Both the position numbers and the translations under genes were made by a program. Of a DNA stretch of 64,000 nt, positions 41,501-49,500 are shown piece by piece. The DNA comes from Pseudofrankia coriaricola (GTDB lineage: Bacteria; Actinomycetota; Actinomycetes; Frankiales; Frankiaceae). The stretch spans positions 1 through 64,000 of the forward strand of contig NZ_MBLO01000271.1 in the NCBI RefSeq assembly GCF_001854805.1. The letters are read 5' to 3'. The number at the start of each line of letters is the position of its first letter. Position 1 is the stretch's first letter. The notes below the pieces were generated by a model that saw only the letters and a list, made by a program, of their open reading frames with translations, ran no database searches and was not told the origin of the DNA.

Positions 41501-43499
41501 CCAGGTCGGCGCTGGACAGGTCCGTCGTGACGGCGAAACCGAAGTGGCGGGCGACGTCGTCGAGCCGCGGCGAGAACTCCGCCTCCAGCCCGGGGAAGAC
41601 GAACGCGGTCCGGCCCGCGTCCCCGCCGGCGAGCAGCGGTTCCGCGCTGGCCCACACCTCGCTCCGGCCGCGCCAGGCCTTCCAGGCGCCCTGGCGGATC
41701 CCGCCGACCGCGTAACGCGCCGATGCCAGCCGCCGCGCGGTCGGGTTCACCAGTCCGAGCCGCGCCCCGGCCCCGGTGTACACGGGTGTGGTGGCGGCCT
41801 GGGCCCGCAGCACCGCGTCCTCGACCTCGAGCAGGACGCCCAGCTCGTCCGCGGTCGGCGCCGCCAGCCGCAGCACCAGCTCGGGTTCGACGACCGTGGC
41901 CGTGGCCGCCACCGAGCCGGCGAGCCGCGCGGCCGCCGGCGCCGAGACCGGGGAGGCCGAGACCGGCGGGTCGAGAACCCGCGCGCCGGCCGCCACCCGC
42001 GCAGGTGCGCCGAGGGGGCCGTCGGATGCCGCGGCCGCCGCGGCCGAGGCCTCCTCCAGCAGCACGTGGGCGTTGGTGCCGCCGAAGCCGAACGCGTTGA
42101 CGCCGGCCCGGCGAGGGCCGGCCGACTCCCAGGGCACGGCGGCCGGCAGCGGACGGAACCGGGTCGCGGCGACCGCGGGATGCGGGTCGTCGCAGTTCAC
42201 GGCCGGCAGCAGGACCCGGTGGTGCAGCGCCAGGGCCGCCTTGACGAGGCTGGCGACCCCGGCGGCCGCCATCGCGTGCCCGATCATCGCCTTGACCGAG
42301 CCGAGCGCGCCCAGGCCGCCCGGGGCCGCCTCGTCGTCGCGGCCGGGCCCGAACACCCGGGCCAGCGTCGTCAGCTCGGCCTCGTCGCCGGCCGGCGTGG
42401 CGGTGCCATGCGCCTCGATCATGCCGACGGCGCCGGGCTCGCGCGGGTTGAGACCGGCCGCGCGCCAGGCCCGCTCGACGGCCACCTGCTGTCCGGCCGG
42501 ATCCGGGCTGACCAGCCCGCCGCCACGGCCGTCGCTGGACACGCCGGTCCCGCGGATCACGGCGTAGACCCGGTCGCCGTCGCGTTCGGCGTCGGCCAGC
42601 CGTCTGAGGACGACGACGCCCGTTCCCTCGCCGATCAGGGTGCCGTCCGCGCCACGGTCGAACGGCCGGATCCGCTGCGCCCTCGACAGTGCCCGTAGCT
42701 GCGTGAACACGCTCCACAGGGTGATGTCGTGGCAGTGGTGGACCCCGCCGGCCAGCACCGTGTCGCAGCGGCCCGAGGCCAGCTCGCTGACGGCGCAGTC
42801 CACGGCGACCAGTGACGACGCGCAGGCGGCGTCGACGGTGAACGCCGGTCCGCCGAGATCGAGCCGGTTCGCGATCCGGGCCGCGGTCAGGTTCGGCACG
42901 ATGCCCATCGCCGCGTCCGGCGCCTCCGGCCCGAGCTGGTCGGTGAACGCGGCGCGGACCTGGTCGAGGTCGTCCGGGCCGAGCGCCGGCAGCAGCGTCC
43001 CGAGGGTGTGGACCAGCTGGTGGGCCGTGCGCAGCCGCTGGTCGAGGCGGGCCATGCCCGCGCCGATGTAGCCGCCGCGGCCGAGGATGACCCCGACCCG
43101 GGCCGGGTCCCCCAGCCGGGACGGGCCGCCGGCGTCGTCGATCGCGGCCGCCGCGACGCGCAGCGCGAGAAGCTGGTCGGGTTCGATGCTTCGCACGTCG
43201 CTCGGCGCGATACCGAAGCGCAGCGGGTCGGCGTAGGCGAACTCGTCGACGAACCCGCCGCGCCGGCAGTAGATCCGGTCGGCGCGGGCCGGCCCCGACG
43301 CGCCCCGCGGGTCGTAGAACGCCGGGTCCCAGCGGCCCGGCGGGACCTCGGCGATGGCGTCGTTGCCGTCGACCAGGTTCCGCCAGTACGTCTCCAGGTC
43401 GGGCGCGCCCGGCAGGAGCACCGCCATGCCGACGATGGCGACCGGCGGCGGCCGCCAGTCCGAGGGAGAAGAGGAGTCCGGGGCGGAGGAGGTGGGCAT
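38508..43499 (-). CDS. PKS B: type I polyketide synthase, KS-AT-DH-degenerate PPTase
   Basis: A 1663-residue protein. KS (about 18-450) has the active Cys in VDAACASSLVAVD (about 224) and the two His in EAHGTATPAGD and SVKAMIGHAMAAAG. AT (about 625-930) has GHSIGEW (Ser about 696) and SGFHTP, a motif usual for malonyl specificity. DH (about 1105-1400) has the His of MPYLLDHAL (about 1124) and the Asp/Gln of LLDTAGQLIGYW (about 1281). From about 1415 on, EWLLRRIAIKDAVRVRLW, GLPVTVSGAHGFP, GLAIEPV and CRLAAVTNAAARAAG align by order with the phosphopantetheinyl transferase that ends related synthases, but the acidic residues expected in G-x-D-x-E and W-x-x-K-E are missing. There is no ACP, KR or thioesterase. 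It starts 3 bp after the PKS A stop, so the two form one synthase. Confidence 0.92.
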   Translation of the reverse strand: MPTSSAPDSSSPSDWRPPPVAIVGMAVLLPGAPDLETYWRNLVDGNDAIAEVPPGRWDPAFYDPRGASGPARADRIYCRRGGFVDEFAYADPLRFGIAPSDVRSIEPDQLLALRVAAAAIDDAGGPSRLGDPARVGVILGRGGYIGAGMARLDQRLRTAHQLVHTLGTLLPALGPDDLDQVRAAFTDQLGPEAPDAAMGIVPNLTAARIANRLDLGGPAFTVDAACASSLVAVDCAVSELASGRCDTVLAGGVHHCHDITLWSVFTQLRALSRAQRIRPFDRGADGTLIGEGTGVVVLRRLADAERDGDRVYAVIRGTGVSSDGRGGGLVSPDPAGQQVAVERAWRAAGLNPREPGAVGMIEAHGTATPAGDEAELTTLARVFGPGRDDEAAPGGLGALGSVKAMIGHAMAAAGVASLVKAALALHHRVLLPAVNCDDPHPAVAATRFRPLPAAVPWESAGPRRAGVNAFGFGGTNAHVLLEEASAAAAAASDGPLGAPARVAAGARVLDPPVSASPVSAPAAARLAGSVAATATVVEPELVLRLAAPTADELGVLLEVEDAVLRAQAATTPVYTGAGARLGLVNPTARRLASARYAVGGIRQGAWKAWRGRSEVWASAEPLLAGGDAGRTAFVFPGLEAEFSPRLDDVARHFGFAVTTDLSSADLGHHGTGVLLVSRLLDRVLRRMRVKPDALAGHSIGEWSAMFAAGMFDDDAVDADIFAADPYEGDVPDVDYASLACSSDQARQVLADYPEIVLSHDNAPQSSVVCGPPGAIADLAGQLRRKNVVVRVLPFRSGFHTPMLLPHLPALRARTDRLRLRRPARVELWSATTASPYPAGLEAVRELFVRHLVEPVLFRQTVEAMYAAGVRVFVQVGPGRLGGLIDGVLEDSPHLTIAANSAHRDGLGQLRRLAAALWVENGDPDFAALDEPSADRAGHGGQPGASLTAHAADPAPDGPRAHPVRLDLGASTIIIDPGRLPRVGLVGAGPPRPGDAPTGVGQAGEPSGWPLPADHPLTTRADRDPLAKELVALLAETADTVAALLTYSAGDVPTDGVSSATTGIAAGTGTAGTVLGAVVGRGAASSGGPAAAPVLTGADDLREEPGGAGWTATLRVSTAAMPYLLDHALTPQAPGWPDLADRRPVVAATTTVRLMADYAQRASGRTAVGVYDVRFDDWLPAEPATDVAVTLRPEGPDRYRVTFAGYASGLVRLADAYPMSRPPRWPVDADAEQPPAMTGRDMYRERWMFHGPAFQGVTTFLGHGPSHVRGVLTGSRTPGALLDTAGQLIGYWVRMRESDRFLMFPVRIGGVEFFGPEPAPGSPVACHVWVRQFDNEWAEAYMQLAAGNQVWANVYGWVNRRFDLPVELDEAFRWPERRPFADLRPGGWVMATERWSDLAVREMVLSRYIGSAERAQYDALPPGLRREWLLRRIAIKDAVRVRLWGPRHPAIFPAQIEVSDPFGPTAGRDGTGRRAGTAAGAAAGLPVTVSGAHGFPLAPFEVRVASVQDLAVALAVPLDGPTRGGHAVPGWQAAVGLAIEPVAAEPSNPAAGAATWEAPAGVDPNDPWWRCRLAAVTNAAARAAGVDASLPRVTAAARAATDRDTVTAAVTADGTRYSVSCVEVATSPPGLPARGYVVAWTTGARPEHDERDDNRHMERRGVDA

Positions 43500-43502
43500 C
43501 GC

Positions 43503-46500
43503 CTACCAGCCAGACGCGGTGTAGACGACACCATGGATGTCCCGCGGGCCCCAGGCGAGCTCGCGCAGCAGGCACCGGTGGCCTTCCTCCGGGTCGATCA
43601 GGTCGACCCCGCGCCGGGCGAAGTCCCGTTCGAGGTCGGCGCTGACCATGCCGGGGTGGCTCGCGTCCGGCGCCCAGGGGCCCCAGTGGACCGTGAGCGC
43701 CCGCGACCCGGTCCGCCGTGCCCAGGCCGCGCCGAGGGTCTCCAGGGCGTCGTTCGCCGCGGCGTAGTCGCTCTGGCCCCGGCTGCCCATGACGCCGGCG
43801 ATGCTGCCGAAGAACGCCAGGGTGCGTGGCGGGACGGGCAGTTCGTCGAACGCCGCCAGCAGCGCCCGCGCCCCGGCCACCTTCGTGTCGAACACCCGGC
43901 GGAACGACTCCGGTTCCTTGTCCGCCACCAGACGGTCCTCGATCACCCCGGCGGAGTACACGACGGCGTCGATCCGGCCGTGGTGGGCGAACACCTGCTT
44001 GACGAACCGGTGGACCGCCTCGGTGTCGAGCACGTCGAGCTGGTGGTAGCGGGCGTCGCCGCCCCGGGCCGCGACGGTGGCCAGCGTCGCCCGGATCTCC
44101 CGCTGTGCCAGGACCTGCGCGACCGCGCGGCTGGCCTCTTTCGCGGACCGGTGCCCGAGCTCCCGGACGGCGTCGAGCAGGGCGGCCCGGTCAGTCGCGG
44201 CGGCGAGCCGGGGGTCCTCCTCGCTCACCGGCTCGGGGGTGCGCCCGGCCAGCTCCAGGTGACAGCCGGCGGCACCCGCGAGCAGGGCGGTGAACCCCGC
44301 CGTGATCCCGCGGGCCCCGCCGACCAGGACGACCACGGCGTCGCGGTCCAGGCCGAGCGCCGTGGCCTCGGCGGTGCCGTCGTCGGCCGGCCCCGCCCCG
44401 GCCGTCGCGAGCGCTCCGGCGGACACCGCCGTCAGCTCCTCGGCCAGGCGCGCGCCGTCGCGGTGGACAACGACCACCGGGCCGCCAGGAGGCTCACCCA
44501 GCTCGGCGGCGACGGCGTCGGTGAGGGCGGGGCCCGCGGCCGCGTCGGTCTCCACCAGTTTCACCGTGGTCGTCGGGTACTCGCGGCCGAGCGTGCGGAA
44601 CAGGCCGCGCAGGCCGGCGGCCCGCATGGCGTCAGGCGGGGTCACGGCCAACAGCCAGCGCGGGCCACCGCGCACCACGGCGCGCAGCGCGCCGAAGGCG
44701 TCCGGCAGCTCCGGCTCCCCACCGCCGTCCCCCCAGCCGGCCAGGTATACCGCGCCATCCGGGGCCGTCTGGTCGCCGTCAGCCAGCTCCTCGACCAGCT
44801 TGAAGCGCGCCTCGGCGCCGAGCTCGGCCAGCAGGTGCATGATCGGCTTCCGGCCGGGCACGTCGGCGGCGCGGCCGAACACCGTCCAGGTGGTTCCCGT
44901 CAGGTCCACCCGGCCAGGGGCGGCGGGAGACGCGGGCCGCCGGGTGAGGACGAACCGCGTCGGGCCACGGTTGCGCGCACCGCCCGCGGGCCGTGCGGGC
45001 GCGGTCAGCTCGGTGGGCGCCGCCGGCTCTGCGGGTATGGTCGGCGGTTCCGGTGAGCCGGCAGCGGTGCCGGTGTGCTCCGTGAGCCAGCCCACGATGG
45101 CGCGCACGGTGCGCAGGCGGCTGAGCTCATCGACACCGCCGGCGCCGGTGAGCGTGAAGCGGTCGACGAACTGGCCGGCGAGCTCGGTGCGCTTCAGGGA
45201 GTTGACGGACAGGTCGGTCTCGAGGTCCAGGTCGATCTCGATCATGTCGGTCGGGTAGCCGGTGCTCTCGGCGATCAGGTCGAGAACGGTGGCTGTCACG
45301 TCCCCCTGCGCGCCGGCTGGCGCGGAGGGCACCACGGCGGCGGCGGCCGCAATGGCGATGGGAGTGTCGGCTGGCGCGGCGAGCGGACCGACGGGGATGG
45401 CCGTACCTGGCCTGGCGAGCAGGTCGACCGGACCGGGCCCACCCGTCCAGCTGTGGGCGACGGACGACGCGACCAGCCCGTCGGCCGCCGGCATGCGCGC
45501 CGCCGTGGACAGTGCCGTGGCGGCGTCCCGGCCCGCGCCCAGGTAGGACAGCAGCACGTCGCGCTGCGCGGCCAGGTTGTCCCGCGAGGTCCGCAGGAAC
45601 TGGCTGACCAGCGCCTCCCGGGTCGCGGGGGCGATCGTGTGGTTCGCCGCGCCGCCGGTCGACGTCTCCTGGCCGGCCGGAATCGCCTGGCCGGCCGGCG
45701 ACGGTGTGCCACCCAGAGCGGCCAGCGCGGCGGCCGGACGGCCCACCGCCGGCTCGTCCGCCGCCGCGTGGCGCGGCGTCGGGACACCGGTCAGGGACAG
45801 CGTGGTCGTCGCGGCCACGAGCGTCGGTGGGCCAGCCTGGCGCACCCGGGCAGCGGGCAGCAGGCCGCCTGGCAGCGGCTCGCCGTCCGCGCGGCAGATA
45901 CTGCGGCCGTCCACGCTCCACCGCGGCGGCGTCGGCGCCGTCGCGCCGTCACGGTCGACGGCGTCGCGGCCGTCGACCAGCCAGTCGACGGACAGCGGTA
46001 CGTCGGCGACGAGGAGCGTCGCGACCGCGTCCAGGAAGCCGGTCAGCCCACGGCGCCGGCCGTCGCAGGCCACGGCCAGGTGCGGCCGGTCACCGAGGAT
46101 GGAGTCGACCAGGCCGGTCAGGACCCGGCCGGGGCCCGCCTCGACGAACACCCGCGCGCCGGCGGCGTACATCGCCTCGATCTGGTCGACGAACCGCACC
46201 GGCGCCGCCACCTGCGCGGCGAGCTCGGCCCGGACGGCGTCGCCCGCCGCGCCGACGCCGTCGGTGGCCGGGTAGGGCTCCGCCGTGCGGTTCGACCACA
46301 CCGGCAAACGCGGGTCGGACAGGGGAGCGCCCGCCAGCCGCTGTGCGAACTCCGGGCCGGCCCCGGCGATCAGCGGGCTGTGGAACGCGCAGGCGACGGG
46401 CAGCCGGATGGCACTGTGCCCGGCGTCGCGCAACAGCCGGATCATCGCCTCCACGGCCGGTGTCGCCCCGGAGATCACGACCTGGTCGGGTGCGTTGTGG

Positions 46501-49500
46501 TTGGCGACGACCACCTGCTCGGCGAGGCGCGTCTCGGCCAGCGCCGAGGCGACGACCGCCAGCGGTGCCCGCACAGCCGCCATCGCGCCCTGGTCCGGCG
46601 GCTCGGTGCCACCGGCGGACGCCTGGGACGCGACACCGGTGACGGCCCGGACGATCGCCTCGCCCCGGGCGGCGGACAGGTCGAGCAGGGTTTCGGGATC
46701 GTAGGCGCCCGCGGCGCACAGCGCGACCAGCTCGCCATAGCTGTGGCCGGCGGTCATGTCCGGCGCGAGGCCCAGCCGGGACAGCAGATGGTAGACGCCG
46801 AGACCCGCGATCCCGAGCGCCGGCTGCGCGACCCGGGTGTCCCGCAGCCGCTCCTCGGCCGACCCGGCGCCACCCGGCGACAATCCCGGCGGCCCGTCGA
46901 ACGTCGACGGCGGGAAGATGGCGTCCCGCCACGGCTCACCGAGCCGCAGGTAGTCCCGGAGCTCCGGGAACGCGACGAACAGCTCGGCCAGCATGCCCGG
47001 CCGTTGGCTGCCCTGCCCGGGGAACAGCACGGCTACCGCGCCCGCGCCGCCCGGGACACCCCCGCCGCCCACGCCGTCAGGGGCACCCGGAGAGGGGCCG
47101 CCGACGGCGAACAGCCCCGCCCGCGGGTCCGACTCGCCGCGGGCCGCCCGTTCCAGCAGGTGGGCGAGGTCGTCCAGGTCCCGCGCGACGACCGCGATCC
47201 GGACGAGCCCTCGCCGCGGCCGCGCCCGGCGGGTGGCCGTGGCGGCCAGGTCGCGCAGCGGCCACGGCCGCCCGCCGGCGTCGTTCGCGACCAGCAGCCG
47301 CCGCAGCTCGGCGACCCCGGCGAGGGCAGCCGCCTGGTCGGCGCCGCGGAACACGAACAGCTCCGCCGGCCACTGGTCGAGGGCGTGGCGGGCGTCGACC
47401 GCGCCGGCGTGACCGGCGAGGACGGCGTGGTAGTTCGCCCCGCCGAAACCGAAGGCGCTGACCCCGGCCACCCGTTCGGCGACGGGCCGCGTCCACGGCC
47501 GCGCCGTGCCCGCGAGGACGAACGGGCTGTCGTCCGGCTCCCAGGCCGGGTTGGGTGTCTCGACGTGCAGGGTCGGCGGCAGGACTCCGTGGTGCAGCGC
47601 CAGCGACGTCTTGACCAGGGCCGCGAGACCGGCGGCGGTCTTTGTATGGCCGATCTGGGACTTGACCGACCCCAGCGCGCAGGTGCCCGGCCGGGCACCC
47701 GCCTCGGTGAACACCCTGGTGAGGGTCGTGAGCTCGGCGCGGTCGCCGACGACCGTGCCGGTGCCGTGCGCCTCGACGAGCCCCACGTCGGCCGGCGAGA
47801 GGCCGGCGTTGTGGTAGGCGCGCTCAAGCGCGAGCTGCTGGCCCTCCGGCCGGGGGGCGGTCAGGCCGAGGGACCGGCCGTCGCTGGCCGCACCCAGGCC
47901 CTTGACCACCGCGTAGACGCGGTCGCCGTCACGTTCGGCGTCGGCGAGCCGCTTCAGGACGACGCAGGCGACGCCCTCGCCGAGGGTGGTCCCGTCGGCG
48001 TCGGCGGCGAAGGGCCTGGCCCGGCCGGTCGGGGACAGCGCGCCGACGGAGGAGAACAGCAGATAGTCGAGCACGCCGTTGTGCAGGTCCGCGCCACCGC
48101 AGATCATCACGTCCGCGCCGCCGAACCGAAGCTCCTTGCAGGCCATGTCCAGTGCGGCCAGCGACGAGGCGCAGGCGGCGTCCACGACGTAGGCCGGGCC
48201 GCCCAGGTCGAGCCGGTTGGAGATCCGGCTCGCGACGATGTTGCCGAGGATGCCCGTGAACGTCTCCGCCGTGATGCGGGGCAGCACGTCCCGCAGCTCC
48301 GGTGGAACCTCGCCGTAGTACGCCGGCAGCAGCGCGCGCAGGGTGATCGCGGCGGACAGGTCGCTGTTGGGCTCGGTGCCGAACACCACGCCCGTGCGGA
48401 TGTGGTTGACGCGGTCGGGATCGAGACCGGCGTCGTCGAGCGCGCGCCGGGCGGTTTCCAGGGCCAGCGCCTGGACCGGCTCGATGCTCGCCAGCGACGC
48501 CGGCGGGATGCCGTAGCGCAACGGGTCGAAGGGGATCCGGGGCAGGAACCCGCCCCATTTCGAGCGGGTCTTCTCCCCACTCGGGCCGCCGTCATGGTCG
48601 GCGTCGGTGTCGAGGTAGACCTCGGGGTCCCACCGTTCGGGTGGCACGAGCGAGACCGCGTCCTTGCCGGACACGACGTTGGCCCAGTAGGTCGCCAGAT
48701 CGGCGGCACCTGGCAGCACGCAGGCCATGCCGACGACGGCGATGTCCAGGGGCGCCGTCTGGGATGCCCGGGAGGCGGCCGCCGGGCCATGCCCGTCCCA
48801 CAGCCACTCGGCCTGGTCGCGCAGGAACCGGCGGGCGCCCGAGGTGACGTCGTCGTGCAGGTGGTGGATGGTGGTGGCGGCGGACCGCAGCACGGCGACC
48901 TGCCCCGCCATGAACAGGCCCTCGGCGCGCTGCCGCTCGCCGTCGACCGCGGCCAGCTCGTCGCCGTGCCGCTCCAGGCCCTTGCTGGCCACCCGCAGCC
49001 GGCCGACGTTGAGCCGCTCCAACGCCTCCCAGGCCTGCTGGTCCGGCACACCCCGCGCGCGTAGCTCGTCGCGGGCGGCGTGGAACCGGTCGACGAACGG
49101 GCTCGTCACACAGCGGGTGGCATGGCCCGGCCCGGTCCGCAGCAGGGCCGTGCCCCGCGCGGCCACCACCTGCCGTTGGAACTCGTCCTGGATGGCGCCG
49201 AGCTCCACGGCCTCCCGGGTGAACAGGTAGGCGGTGCCCATCAGCACGCCGACGCCGACGCCGCGGGCGGCCACCGGGCTCGCCATCGCCGCCACCATGG
49301 ACGCCGAGCGGGCGTCGTGCACCCCGCCCGCGAACAGGACCTGCAGGCCCAGGCCGGTCTGGGCCCGCGGCCCGGAACCGGCGGTCCTGGCGCCCGGCGA
49401 TGTCCTGTCGAGGTAGTCGAGCAGGACGTCGAGCTGTGCCTCCCAGAGCGGGAAGCTCGCGCGCGGGCCGACGTGGCCGCCGCACTCGGAGCCCTCGAAG